DNA of 64,000 nucleotides from Loripinus fragilis (GCA_964019695.1 OZ026520.1:34514620-34578619), one strand, 5' to 3'. Positions 21,462-33,767 are shown, counted from the stretch's first letter. The notes: generated by a model from the sequence alone, not told the origin. Numbers and translations: made by a program.

Positions 21462-21515
21462 ATAAGGTAATTGAAATAGTTACGTCATTTCTCCATAAAA
21501 CATTAGTGACCATGT

Positions 21516-22792
21516 AACTCCATTGGATCTTAAACATGAGAATGCCACATACAAGGCATGTGCACGTCTACAACTCCCCCCCCCCTTTTGGGGTGGGGGT
21601 GGGTCTTAGGTTAGTGGCAGCATGCAGAAATAGCAACCGAGACATGTATATAGTATGTATATTTATACGGTCCGCAACTTTTAATCATCAAACTACTGAA
21701 TGACTTCATACTCTGGGTGATGTTTTTAAAAGCTAATACTTGCATTCCTTCTTTTTGTGAAAGCAAAATACTTACAGAATTACGTTTCAAGCATCAAAGA
21801 GTTGTCAGGGGAGAATAATATCTACCGTCTTACAAATAAGTATTCTCTTTTAATAAATTTTCCTTTTTAAAGGAGGGCTTGCCTAGTTGAAAAACAGCAT
21901 GTGCACTTTGTTGGGAACACCTCCAAATTCGGTTATTGTTTACACTGCACTAAAACCACGTCATAGACGAACATTAACAATAGTTATTGAGTCAGTGGGT
22001 AAGATACTCTTGGAAAAAGAAAAACACAAACAGTTATCTAAAGGGGCACCTAGCAACGTAGACTGAAGGACTTTAAAAACGCCAAAAAAATGAAATTAAT
22101 AAAATTTTACTGATTTTCAATGTATCAATTTTTTTGGTTTTGGCAACAATGAACATCAACACGTCAGCAAAACATGTTTTTAATTTCATGCCAAAATATA
22201 AATTATGTTAGGACAACAGTCTATCGAATAGCAATACCCTTAGATTCAAAAGTTGCAAATTTGTCTAGGAATCAGACGTGATTTAAAGTAATTGTTTCAA
22301 AATATCTTTATTAAAAACCTGGATACAAATTACCCCCGAAGCCCTATTATTTGTCTGGAACTGACGACAGCCAGCCAGAACCGATATCTTCGATGCAAAT
22401 ATTGTTGATACACTTGACGTAAGTTGCCGTCTTAACGTCAGGTCGTCATTTTTGGTTAACCAGACATGCCTCAATATTTAACTGTCCCTGTAGCCTGATA
22501 ACGATCTCTGAGGGGTTGTATAGTTGATCGCCTTTCCCAAAGGCCTAGAACCTTTCAAATAGTCATTTCATGTTTCCCATATGAATATATTCCTAATTTG
22601 TTGCTAGTCTATAGGCTGATGCTAAGTTCTGATAATCATACAACTCTACTGCAGACAATTACATTTAAAGAGTAATGAACATAACCATTTGAAAAAGAAA
22701 GAAATATTATTACAGTATTTACGTGTATTAATGACCACTTTTATTATCAGACTGGTAGCAATTCTATATAGATTACTGATGGCAATTATAAT
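21516..22792. other. intergenic sequence, no gene recognised
   Basis: A poly-C/poly-G interface lies at 21574-21605. GGAGGGCTTGCCTAGTTGA at 21872 recurs at 31596, marking a shared but otherwise undefined repeat. No exon supported. Confidence 0.45.
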
Positions 22793-23260
22793 GGCTCACT
22801 TCGAATCGAAGTTTAGTTCCTACTATAGTAACTAATTTCAATTAGAACATCGATAGTCGCTACTATAGTGACGTCATGAACCTACTAAAGATCAACGGTG
22901 GGTCAGAGCACCGATACTCTAGTAGCTCATCTGGTGGTTCCCTCCTCTAGACCTATCTAGCAAGATGGGTTCAAGATCTATCAATAGCGTCAAAATGTTT
23001 TTATTTTACAAAATAAATCCTTGATGTGTTCTATTTGCGGTCCCTCTTATTCGTAATTGTTAATTAGAGTGGTTTGTGCAGTTTATGCACACCCTTTTTG
23101 TCTATGATGAAGAATTGAGGTGGGACATACAGGGCTATTCACTTTGTTTACTTGACAACTAATTAAAAGGGAGCAACTGTAGCCATTTAGGTGTAAACGT
23201 ACGCACGCATCTATTGCGTTAGATCTTTAGTAGGAACTTTAGTTCGATTCGAAGTGGGCC
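22793..23260. mobile_element. 468 bp MITE with 33 bp terminal inverted repeats
   Basis: GGCTCACTTCGAATCGAAGT then TTAGTTCCTACTA at the left pairs with TAGTAGGAACTTTAGTTCG then ATTCGAAGTGGGCC at the right. The interior has palindromic ACTATAGTAAC and ACTATAGTGACGTCA. Non-coding. Confidence 0.8.
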
Positions 23261-23369
23261 AATATCATTCCAATTGTGCCAGATGGTTCATGTTTGGACA
23301 ATCGTGGCATGATTAATAAAGTTGTAAAAGTAATTCTGCAGTGCTTTTATACATGCTTATGTACAAGCT

Positions 23370-23890
23370 ACATGTCAATTTGACCCAGAAGTGTATGCGA
23401 CACGCCATGATCCCAAATTATATCCTCACACCAAATTTAGGACTCCTACCTCAAATTATATACAGATAAGCTCTGAGCTTGACCTCGCTAGAACAGAAAC
23501 CAGAGTTCAAGGTCACAGTGACCTGGAAACATTTGGTGACTCTCCAGGGTCCAAGATGTATCTACATACCAAATATGGAATACTACCATAAATAAAATAG
23601 GCGATCTGCTGTGGGTGCATTTTTTCAAGAACTGACTCCTGAGATCAAGGTCACAGTTGATGAAAACAGTGAGCGACATTCCATGACCACAACATATATC
23701 CACAAATTGAATTTGGGGGTTAATATGGCATATAATATGAGACATGCTCTTACAGGGCTCGCACAGACCTGGAAAAATTTGGCCTTGGTCCTGGAAAAAA
23801 GTGCCTTTTGTCCTGGAATTGTCCTGGAATTTTGTAAAATCATCCTTGAAAATACGAATATGTCTTTGAAAAATATAAAAATACAACTAG
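23370..23890. repeat. dispersed repeat fragments
   Basis: The first part (CACACCAAATTTAGGACTCC, AGAGTTCAAGGTCACAGTGA) resembles 35250-35340. The second (23755-23890) is an array of GTCCTGGAA motifs. Frames on both strands here are not conserved and I do not treat them as genes. Confidence 0.5.
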
Positions 23891-24285
23891 TCCTTTAAGA
23901 TTTATAATGGGATAAATAATGGGATGCGCTAAAAAACTGTGTGAAAATCGCAAAAAAAAATGAATGAAAATCGCTAGATATACGCCAAAGAGCGAGGTGC
24001 AACTCGTATTGCTGTCGGTGAGTTGTCTTGTCACTGAACTGTTTTGTTCCCATAACCACGACCGTTATGCTAACAGTTTGTTTATATAAATAGACAAACC
24101 AGGTAATGGGTATCACTATTCCTACAGAAATGCTTGCGGCGAGAGCGCCGCAAGCAAAAAACATGATTCAGGAATGATAACTCTTACACTCTTACTTTTA
24201 AGTAAAAGTAAGGTTATCTTTTGACATGGGTCCCGCACTACCTTAATGAATCACGAAGACAATCTGTGAACACACAAGCGCTGCT
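23891..24285. other. non-coding sequence with one GC-rich hairpin
   Basis: A perfect hairpin GCTTGCGGCG-AGAG-CGCCGCAAGC lies at 24131-24154. Nothing else is supported. Confidence 0.5.
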
Positions 24286-27000
24286 AAACCGCAAATTTCA
24301 CATTTCGCACATTTCACACCACAGTCACTTTTGGAAAATATGCACTTTGCGTATGGTCAATTTCGATAATTTTGGGGGTATAACATCTGTGCTCAAATTT
24401 TTCATCTTTCTCATTTTTAACTGTGAAGAATTGGTACATTTTCGTCTCATCTGCGAAGGACTGGTTTGATTTTTTTCAGATGTGAAGAATTGGTACTCAA
24501 TTTTCACAAATGTAAAAAATCAGTACCATATGCTCACAGATATGGAAAATTGGTACCAAATGCTCACAGATGTGATAAATCGGTACCAAATTAACACAGA
24601 TGTGAAGAATTGGTACTTAATCTTCACAGATGTCAATGACATAATTTGTAATATCTAGTCACGTGTAAAAGATTCTTTTTATCACATGAATTCGTGTCTC
24701 CTTTAGCTATTGCTTACAATGAGAGTTAATCGCTTTATCATATTATATATACGCTTTTTCTATAAGAAAAAAAAGCATATACCAAAACACTTACCAAATT
24801 AGGTCAGTTTTCCGTCCATCTATCCGTGCTTTCGTCAAGTTTCCTACGAATGCACATCTTAAGCTGTTGGACGTAGCAACCTCAAAATAGGTACATATGT
24901 CACATAATGTAGCGGGTACTGGGTGTGTTTTTTTTTTCTTGAAGTTAGCTTCAAGGTCAATGGTCATATACATGTAATATATTTTCTTTTAAATAGGCCT
25001 CCTCCTTAACCATTGACCGATGCATATGTCACTGATGTAGACCTTTTGTGTAACACAATGTCAAAAAATTAATAATGTATACATGTATTTTCATTTAACT
25101 GGATCTCCTTCTGAACCTGTGCACGTTCAACTTCAAACTTTGCTGATGCATAGCAAGATAATTTACATGATTTCGTGCCAAATTAAAAGTTTATGGTTAA
25201 AAAAAGGGTATCGACTGCGGTCCAGTTTTGTTTCTGCGATGCTGCTTTTGTGGATTTAGGAAACCGCTGCAATGATACGAGTAAAACATCTCTGGGATCT
25301 AATGTGACGTTTGTTTTCGTGCGCTTTTATTTATTGTATAGGTCTCCGTTTGTTGTTTAAAGACCAGGGCGGGCTATGAATTGGATTACCATTGACATAA
25401 AATTAAGCATATTGTACTTCCAATGACCAAAAATAATAATTTCTGATCGTGTAACATAAAATTGTGTAACATTACTCTACCATACTTATTTGGGTCGAAA
25501 AACGAAATTTTGGTATTCCGAAGCATATTCATTGACTCAAAAAAACGGGGTTTTCTGTTTATTGTTACAGTCTGTAATTGTTCTATGTTTTGTTGTACGT
25601 TACTTTATATCCATTCTAGTGTTGCAATCATCTTGATGGGAAGAGAGAGCTGGTTGATTTGCTTAATTTGTCTATCTGGTGTCTCGTGATGGTTGTGTGG
25701 CTCTTCCTCGCGGTGCCATGGGGTTGTCTGCGGTTTGTGATTGTGGTATTTCCTGATCATATTCACTTACTATTTCTGGATCAACTCTCAGTATGCAAAA
25801 TGCCAAACTTTCAAAGGTTGTGTACAAACAACGGATAGGAAAGGGCTAAGTTTTTCAGACGTTTTAGACCAATGTTTCCTCTAAGTTGTTGCAGCAAAAT
25901 TTGACAGGTCAGACGATCTGGAAAAGAGCATTTTGAAAGCAAAAATGTACAAATTTTGGTCATAAAATACGTTATTGAAATGCAATTTATGTAAAACATA
26001 GTTGGATGTATGTTTCTTCGATACTCTGATCAACACTCGTCCTGCACTGATTGAAAAAACTCCAAAGATTCTCATTCTAAAATTAAAAGACTAGTGTTTG
26101 TTTCTGTATCTACATGGACACAATCTGGCGAATCTGGAGCATGAACTCCAAAGAAACATTTTCTCGCGACGCGGCTCATATAATTGATTTGCAGTCTTAC
26201 AAATGTACTCATGTCTCAGATTTTTCAACTGTAAAACATTTGAAATTTATCTGTTACCTGTTTGAACCACGTTATAAAATCCTGACATATATGTGAAGAA
26301 TTGGAATCGAATGCAAAATGCAGCAGATTTGGGGGGTATTTTATCGATGTACAGATGCTACATATAATTTCACCACGTACGCAAATTTCACAAAATGTGA
26401 AATATTGGCATGAAATATGTGACTTATTGGTACCAATTTTTAACGCGCTGTGAAGAGTTGGATAAGTTGTACTGTATGTTCGATGAGTTTGCTAATTTGG
26501 CTGTTTGTCGGGCCCACCGGGGTTTACCTGTTGGATTTCTTTTGCTCCGGTATTCAGTTTTATATACTGTTGAGTCCTTATCTTTGCTTAATCTTCTTGT
26601 TATATCTTGATTTATATGTTTTTGGAGATGATGCATTGATAAGTTAGGGGTCTTTCATGCAAACCAAATATCTATGTGTCTTGATCCACATCTGGATTAA
26701 GGGTGAGGTTGGCGCCGTTAAACCGATTTAAGCCCTCCAGTAAAATATTTTACTGACCACTCTAAGGCGGTATACTTCTTTTGTAGATATTTTATGTTTT
26801 TCTTCTGTCTTGTGTTCAACTTTGCTATGTCTTTGTGCGCATCTGTTTATATGTGCTTTGTGGTCACCTGCTGGGAAAGGGCTGACCTCTTGGCTCTCGT
26901 TTGTGGTGTCTAACTGTGAGTTTGTTACTTTCCCAATGGTATCCTGGGTCAGGTGTGGCATTTGATTGTATCAATTCCTGATCTTTGCACCCTTACTAAC
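24286..27000 (+). repeat. composite unit, left arm of a large inverted duplication
   Basis: In order: AAACCGCAAATTTCACATTT; an array of GAAGAATTGGTAC and CACAGATGTG motifs (24420-24640); ACGAAAGCACGG (complement) and TTCAAGGTCAATGGTCATAT; a segment with CCGCTGCAATGATACGAGTA; TTGGGTCGAAAAACGAAATT; CTGGCGAATCTGGAGCATGA; and the block 26505-27000 with TCGGGCCCACCGGGGTTTAC, AAAATATTTTACTGACCA and GGGAAAGGGCTGACCTCT. The same series runs inverted from 52592 and 41602 down to 35340, with insertions. This arm lacks those insertions and so serves as the empty-site reference. Confidence 0.8.
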
Positions 27001-27289
27001 TTGGACTGTAAGTTGAATGAGTTGGCTAAGTTGATGTTGAATTCGATGAGGTTGATAAGTTGTACTGTAAGTTCGATGAGTTGGCTTAGTTAGACTGTAA
27101 GTTGGTTGAGAATGATATCGATGAGTTGGAGTAGTTTTACTGTAAGTTCGATGAGTTGGATAAGTTAAGGATGAGTTCGATGAGTTGGATAACCGACGAT
27201 GAGGTTTGTACCGTTACACATGTTTAAGCCCTCCAGTGACATTTTGGCTGACCATTCCAAAGTGGTTCTTCTTTTGTGGGTATTTTTAT

Positions 27290-29125
27290 TATTAGCTCAC
27301 CTCAGCTGAAGGCTCGTGGATTATCAACTAGTATACCAGTCATTCCGCCGTCTGTCCATCGTCAACATTTTCAAACGTTTTCACCTCTGAAACCACTGGG
27401 CCAATTAAACTCAAATTTCATATGTAGACTCCATAGGATGCCGAAACAAAAGTTTGTTCAAATGGTCCTGGCCACATGACCAAGATGGCCGCAAAGCTCA
27501 TATATGGTAAAAAAAAACTTTGAATATCTTCTTCTCCAGAACCAGAAGGCCGATGGCCTTGGGACTTGGTTGTAACATTGGGATGTGGGACCTACCAAGT
27601 TTGTTTATATGATGATCCTAGGCTGACCTTGACCTACTTAACGTCAAGGTCATATTTGGCTTCCTCTTGCAATTAAATGGGATATTTTTTGAAAAGTTGT
27701 TTTTTTCGAAAACTGTTGAAGCCAAAGTCATTATTCTCACTTGATATGTAAAACTTAATGAGACAATGGCTATAGATCAAGGTTGATACCTTGCCTTTCA
27801 GCCAAAGTCGCTCATATCGGAGTCCCATCAATATATTAAAACATAGTTTTCTCAGAATCCACTATGCCAATTGAACTTAAATTTTATTTGATAAGTCAGC
27901 AAAAATTTATGCAAATTGTTATGGCTATTTGACCAAGATGGCCGCCACCCCATCTATGGTAAACCCCTTTAAAAATTTCTTCTCCAGAACCAGAAAGCTG
28001 ATGACCTGGGGACTTGGTATCTAGCATTGCTGATGTGGGCCCTACCAAGTTTGCACAAATGATGATTCTTGGTTGACCTTAACCTACTTAATGGCAAGGT
28101 CATATTTAATGCATTGTAATGAGAAAATGTTGAAATGTTGAAATTATCATTTTTCCATATTAATCTGTTAAATCATTATACTTGCTAGATATATTTTACC
28201 TAATCAGACATTATTTTCTTTCTTCCTGCATATACTGGCTCGCTCAATTCTGAACATTATGCCAGGGAGGGCGAATTTTGAAATTTTTGAGAGAAAAAAA
28301 TCAATTGAAATTGTTCCAGGAAAACAGGACCGCCATTCGCTGGCGCATGCACACTCCAATCATTGGTTGTAAATAAGTACCAAAGGTCAGGCTGACATTT
28401 CGACCTTCCGTTTTAGACTACTACTTACTTATCTTAACATTTTTCAAAAGCACAAACCAAAAAAAAATTGAACTTAGTTAATTCAAATTTCATATGGAGT
28501 CTCCTCATGTTAAGGAAAGTAAATTTATGAACAAATGTTTATGGTCTCATGAGGTAAAAACTTTTTAAATATCTTCTTCTCTGGAACCAAAAAGCCAATG
28601 ACTATGGGACTTGGCTTGTAGCATTGGGGATATGGGCCCTACCAGGTTTGCACAAATAATGAATCTGGGTTGACCTTGACCTACTTTACGGCAAGATCAA
28701 ATTAATGACTCCTAATGCATTTGCATTGGAAAATCTTGAATGTTCATTTTTAAATAACTGTTTAGGCTGAAATCATAATACTGGCGAGAAATGTTAAACC
28801 TAATGATACAATGGTTTTATGTAAGTACAAAAGGTCACTCTGACCTTTGGCCTTTCATTAAAATTCACTTATTTTGGAATGCCATAGCAGACTTATCTAA
28901 ACATTTTTTTCTCAAAAATCACTGGGCTGTTTGAACTCAAATTTCATATTGCGTATTCATTGAATAAAACAATAAAAATTGATATTTGTTTTAGGCCACT
29001 TGACCAAAAATGGCCACTACGTCCATATGGTACAACAAAATATGTTTAAATAATAAACCTTAGTTGACCTTGATCTATTTTAACATTAATACAGGAGATC
29101 AGGTGAGCGCTTTAGAACCTTCAGG
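27290..29125 (+). repeat. element of ~560 bp tandem units with AGCTCACCT ends
   Basis: Starts TTAGCTCACCTCAGCTGAAG and ends CAGGTGAGCGCTTTAGAACC-TTCAGG, so the edges are inverted. About three and a half units carry CACTGGGCCAATTAAACTCA, GACCAAGATGGCCGC, CTTCTTCTCCAGAACCAGAA, GGGACTTGGT and GACCTTGACCTACTTAA. Compare the related family at 5128-6110. Confidence 0.75.
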
Positions 29126-29224
29126 TCCTCTAGTTTATGTTTCATGTTTTTTGTTATGCTGTCTTGACTGTTCCTTGCAGCCGTGCGCTACGTGTTGGGA
29201 AAGAGCTGACCTATTGGCTCTCTT

Positions 29225-29570
29225 CCCCATAGAAAATATCACTGGAATTATAGAAGATATTAGTGGTTTACCATTGGAAATCATATGTATAATTTAGTGG
29301 TATTACCACTGGTAAAACAGTGGATTTCAGTGGTGAAACAGTGGTAATACCAATGGTATACATTAATATAATAGTGGTAATACCACCAAATTTTACCCCT
29401 GATTTCCACTGGCATACCACTGATATCCAGTGGTATATCAATGGAAACCACTAGTAATACCACTGATATTCCACTGGTATCCACTGGTATACCACTGGTA
29501 TTACCACTGATATTCACTGGTATACCACGATATTTCATGGTAATACCACTGATATCCAATGGTATGTACT
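29225..29570. repeat. minisatellite of palindromic CCACTGGTATACCACTG motifs
   Basis: GGTATTACCACTGGTA, CCACTGATATCCAGTGGTAT and variants repeat in both orientations about every 10-25 bp. Because the basic word is self-complementary (CACTGGTATACCAGTG-like), open frames appear on both strands; they are not genes. Confidence 0.85.
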
Positions 29571-30000
29571 ATCACCTAGAAAACTACAGAGAAATGTGTG
29601 ATCCAGTGATCGGAGTTTCATAGTGCGAACAGGTATCTGGTGAACTCTTACAATCTTGTATTCACAGTCAGTAATTAATTCTTCTGATTCATATCAATCA
29701 GAGGCATAACATTTTATATACACTGTTGGGGACACAGTAGACAAACATATAATAATGGGATTGCTCCGAGGAAGTTAAATGGTTAGAAAATGAGCATTAC
29801 CATTTATTAATAAATCAGCAAAAACGACACGCAACAGCAAAGGAGAAAGATCACCTGCGTAGTGTTGCTATTGAAACAGCAAATAGAGAAAAAGAAGAAG
29901 GCTTGAGAAAGCATAAGTATTAAATACAATCAGGTTTGCCAAGTGAGACAATAGTCAAAGTAACCAAAGAGGAGATAGCCGATGTTACACATTTTATCAA
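29571..30000. other. no feature recognised
   Basis: Intergenic, AT-rich, no exon or repeat structure that I can support. Confidence 0.4.
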
Positions 30001-30122
30001 GCCATATGTAACACCATGTCGTTTAATAAATTCAATAAAACATGAGCACCCATGCAAACCATATATAACACCATGTCGATAAATAAATTCAATAAAACAT
30101 GAGCACTTATGTAAGATCCTTT
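30001..30122 (-). repeat. two tandem partial copies of the multi-hairpin element end
   Basis: AAATTCAATAAAACATGAGCAC occurs (in reverse sense to 8593) at about 30028 and 30085, about 62 bp apart, followed by TTATGTAAGATCC. They face the full copy at 30199 and could pair with it. Confidence 0.7.
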
Positions 30123-30198
30123 ATATGTCTGCAAACGTCCGTTTATCTCATGCAGTTTACAAAATTAATTCAACTGCCAAATAATGTCAATAAAAAGA

Positions 30199-30531
30199 GG
30201 TTCTTACAAAGGTGCTCATGTTTTAATGAATTTATTAAAAGAGCTGGGGAAATAGTTAAAATGCGAGGATTGTCGAGCATTTTATCTCTTTTTCGCAACG
30301 AGTTAAATAAATTCAATAATACAAGAGCACGAATGGTTGATTCTATTTATCATATGCCATTAAGATTACAATGAAACTTCATTTCTGCCATAAAAACGTT
30401 ACAATTATGTCATAATGTACGCAACGTTATTAAGGACGACATAACGTTCCCGAAAATCTATAAACCACTAGTGGTTTATCGATTTTATTGCATGGCGTTA
30501 ATTCACTCCCAGACGCGACGTCATATGATAA
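30199..30531. mobile_element. multi-hairpin fold-back element, copy 2 (333 bp)
   Basis: Same order as 8593-8922: GTGCTCATGTTTTAATGAAT, AATGCGAGGATTGTCGAGCA, TAATAAATTCAATAA-type arm, CACTAGTGGTTTATCGATTT and GCGACGTCATATGATAA. The hairpin loop carries GAGGATTGTCGA where copies 1 and 3 have GAGGCTTGCCGA and GAGGCATACCGA; the flanking stem is unchanged. Confidence 0.85.
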
Positions 30532-30659
30532 ATCAATTTGACTAGCAGTGTGAAGGTAATTACATTCATGATTGTCAATTTGCATTGATGTATGTCTGCC
30601 AACCGTCTTTCAATCTCATGCAGTTAAAGTAATATTAGTCGATCCGTTGGCATTTACAT

Positions 30660-30898
30660 ATGAGCCACGACATGGGATTTCCAACAATGTGGTATGTGCG
30701 ACAAGCAAAGGCTCAGACCAGCCTGCGCATATGCGCAGTCTGATCAGAGCCTTTGCTAGTGGCTTGAACAGTCTATGAGTGTTGAGCTACTGACTGAACA
30801 CCATTTGGAGTTTCTACGCCTAAAAGGAGGCTACACAGGCTCGTCTGAGTCTACACTTGTCAAAATGCCACATTGTTGGAAATCACATGTCACGGCTC
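30660..30898. mobile_element. 239 bp MITE with TTTCCAACAATGTGG ends
   Basis: GAGCCACGACATGGGATTTC then CAACAATGTGG at the left pairs with CCACATTGTTGGAAATCACA then TGTCACGGCTC at the right. The interior palindrome CAGCCTGCGCATATGCGCAG precedes GATCAGAGCCTTTGCTAGTG. A second copy, split by two LINEs, starts at 54804. Confidence 0.8.
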
Positions 30899-31261
30899 AA
30901 ATACGGTAACTGCAGGGTTCGAACATTGGTTAATTGCAATAAATCAGTTTGACTACCAGCGTGAAGGAATTTAAAGCAATGGATGTTAATTTTGAATTTC
31001 AAAATTGATCAGTCTGCCAGGAACACCTGTTAATCTCTTGCAGTTACAAAAGATTTGTAACAGTGCCGGTTGCGACACCTGGGCACAACCTGTAGGTTTG
31101 CGTATTGAAATCAGTCCGAATTATGTTCGTAAATTGAATGTTGATGCCATTCGAGCCAGTTCATGTGATTTTGGTATTAAGCGCGTGTAACATCACTATT
31201 GTGTACATGTAGCTACCTGCTTCACTTAATCAATGTCCCTAAATTGTGTGAGTTTGTTTGA

Positions 31262-31448
31262 TTTCATTTTTACGTCCCATCAACAATCTTTTAGTTAAAC
31301 AGGGACGGTTCTTCCTGGGTTGAACCAGTACCAAGCTTGGTTAAATGTGTCCAGCTCAAGGACCACAACGCAGTGACGCCGGTGAGGCTCGAACCCGCGG
31401 CCCTCGGTCTCGAGTCAAGCACTCTACCACTGAGCCACTGCGCTCCCT
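31262..31448 (-). mobile_element. tRNA-derived SINE
   Basis: Minus strand: AGGGAGCGCAGTGGCTCAGT, GGTAGAGTGCTTGACTCGAG, B box GGGTTCGAGCC, then a body ending GATGGGACGTAAAAATGAAA and TCAAACAAAC. It is a fuller sibling of 2042-2186. Its 3' tail resembles that of the SINE at 47953. Confidence 0.8.
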
Positions 31449-31966
31449 AAAAAATTGTGTGTGTATGCGCACATGGAACGCTCTGGCAGACTACTGGGAT
31501 ACACGGGCTCGTCGGAGCATTCGTTGCTCGCATATATGCAATAACTATCAAAGTAGACAAAAGTGTAACAGGAAATGAATTTTATTTTTTTAAAAGGAGG
31601 GCTTGCCTAGTTGACTGTTTTCAAATGAATAAACCTAAAGGTGTAAAACTCCTCATGCTTAGCCTGCATGTATTTAGGCTGCTAAGACAACATGAACAAG
31701 TCACTAAGTAAGTAATTACAAACCCTTATTCGAAAATGTAGGCCTCTATTTACTTTTATGCTGAAAAGAAATATTACGCATTTATAATAGAAAATTTTAT
31801 CAATTTAACGCAAACTCAATAATTTAAAAGTATGCGTATATAAAGGTCATACGTCTGACAAAACAACCATGAGAAAAATTCAAACTTGATTATGTTGAAA
31901 AAATGTCAAACTGCATTCTTAAGTCTGGCAGATTATTATGACGATATTTTGAATATAGAGAGGATA
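31449..31966. other. intergenic, no gene recognised
   Basis: Contains the shared GGAGGGCTTGCCTAGTTGA segment at 31596. Nothing else supported. Confidence 0.4.
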
Positions 31967-32113
31967 TTTACTTTTTTGAGGTGAATACCAAATATATTTC
32001 ATCGAGTGTGTTGAAAACATCAGAATTTTCATGAGTGCGCAGCACGAATGAAAATTTCGATGTTTTCAACTCACGAGATGAAATATATTTGGTATTTACG
32101 AAAAAAAGTAAAT
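31967..32113. mobile_element. 147 bp fold-back element
   Basis: GAATACCAAATATATTTCAT and TTGAAAACATC-GAATTTTCAT pair with ATGAAAATTTCGATGTTTTC and ATGAAATATATTTGGTATTT around GAGTGCGCAGCACG. Outer ends TTTACTTTTTT/AAAAAAAGTAAA also pair. Confidence 0.8.
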
Positions 32114-32937
32114 TTTCTTTTTAATTTATACTTTTTAGAAGATTTACAGTTAATCAATTTGTTAACCATGCTTCAATCCGAATCACAATAATGTAAACGA
32201 AGACAAAGGAGTATTTGTGACAGAATACCTGGATCAATGATAGTCATCAGGACTTACAGATAAAAGTAATACATTCAGCGCCAAAGTGCGAGACAAGTGA
32301 CGTCATAAGCGACGTCATAAACTGTTGATGTTGTTGTGTAGCATAGGTTACATGCATTGCCTCACTCACTGAAGCGGGAGGTGTTGAAAGTTCAAAATCG
32401 AAATATTTCAGCAAATCTGAATAATTTTGGTACCAAAATGTTCCTCATGTACTAACTAAGAAAATGACTACCCACACTTGATGTTTTTGTTCACAAATAA
32501 GAAAGTTATAGGCGTTTGAACTTTCAAAGTGAGCTGCATTAAGTGAATGGAAAAGTCAGAGGTGATCCAAAAAACGCTACAGTGAAAATATAGGCTGATA
32601 TCATATCATTTCACTAGTGATTGATATCACTTTTATTTGTTTTTATATGCATTGATTTCACTGCTAAGAATAGAATAAGTAAACATACTACTCGGGACTC
32701 TTTTGATGCACAGGATCGACGCGACGTAAGTAAACAATGCCAAGACAAGACATTAATTCTACACTCACGGATTGACGTAAGCAGTTCTAGCCTGCAACTG
32801 CAGATGCTACACACCTCAACGTTTCATACCAGTCAATAAAAAAGAAGAATTGGAATAAATGATTTTTGATGACATTGTGTGTGACTTTTATTTTATTTTG
32901 ATCCCTTACTCATTCTAAGCGCTACCAGTCGAATGCT
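32114..32937. other. intergenic, no gene recognised
   Basis: Open frames of 66-72 codons overlap on opposite strands at 32614-32839. Neither has a recognisable domain, so I do not call a gene. Confidence 0.4.
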
Positions 32938-33083
32938 TAAGGATTGAAGTTCATATTTTTGGCTTGCACTGGATGATGAAAAACATAGGCTATTTCAATG
33001 TCTGTGAAGCCCAAGGAAACATTAAAATAGCTAATGTTTTTCATCAACCAGTGCAAGCTTGAAATATGAATTTCAATCCTTAT
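32938..33083. mobile_element. 146 bp fold-back element
   Basis: TAAGGATTGAAGTTCATATT, TTGCACTGGATGATGAAAAA and GGCTATTTCAATGT pair with ACATTAAAATAGC, GTTTTTCATCAACCAGTGCA and AATATGAATTTCAATCCTTA. Confidence 0.8.
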
Positions 33084-33507
33084 ATTTACATTTTATATTA
33101 ACAATCAAATTTACTAAATTATCTTCCAACCCCATCAGTTATCCTTATAAAATGAAATGCATCATTTGTAACGGAGGTGTTGGAACAGTCAGGGTGCACA
33201 ATTCGTGAACATAACGCCGTGGCAATACATGAATGACATCACGTAAATATTAATAAACAAAGGATGTTATTTGCTGACTATGACGTTACTCTGCCTAGAA
33301 GCGTTGTCCAGATCACATTACATTTTAATATTTTGCATCGAGAAATGCAAGCAGCCAGAATTGTTGGTTTCATCTAAGGCAACTGAACTGAGAATGTAAA
33401 TATACGATGTTGCAGCTGTGTTTCAATTACACAGATCAACTTAGAATTGAACACTAATTAATTTGATATGATTTGTTTTATATAGAATATGTATTGAATG
33501 AGATTTT
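33084..33507. other. intergenic, no feature recognised
   Basis: No exon or repeat supported. Confidence 0.4.
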
Positions 33508-33586
33508 ACTGATTAAAGTTAGGGAAAAGTTTCTTTTTTTTTGTTCACTGAACAAAAAAAGAAACTTTTCCCTAACTTTAATCAGT
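33508..33586. repeat. 79 bp near-perfect palindrome with almost no spacer
   Basis: ACTGATTAAAGTTAGGGAAA-AGTTTC on the left is exactly mirrored on the right (GAAACTTTTCCCTAACTTTA-ATCAGT). The only differences are nine T against seven A in the homopolymer and a one-base centre at GTTCA-C-TGAAC. It could be a very young inversion, a fold-back end or an assembly artefact. Confidence 0.85.
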
Positions 33587-33767
33587 ATGTTTGCTATTTT
33601 TACAGAAGGCGTCTTTTGAACGAGAGTCAAACAAGAATATTTATTGTTTATGGTTTATACTTATTAATGTTGTCGTGGCCATCTTGATGATGTAACTTGG
33701 ACAATTTATGTACAATCATTGTGTCCTCATGCCCAGGAAGATGAGCTTAATTAACTCAATTAACCAC

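Larger units (their letters stand above)
20650..21515 (+). repeat. direct duplication, unit 2 (with a different insertion)
   Basis: Repeats the landmarks of 19190-20450: TCTATTAACGTTTGCCAAGC, GGCTGCA, TTGCCAACCGTTAATATACA, TCCTAGCCCTTGTATCAGAT and CATTTCTCCATAAAACATTA. The fold-back segment is split here by the element at 20752-21035. Confidence 0.7.

Noticed and set aside
26410..27000. Open frames on both strands in the composite unit
   Set aside because: Repeated at 35340-35830 with frame changes; the block is a non-coding dispersed repeat.
32614..32839. Opposed 66- and 72-codon frames
   Set aside because: No domain, no splice context and complementary frames on the two strands; chance is more likely.
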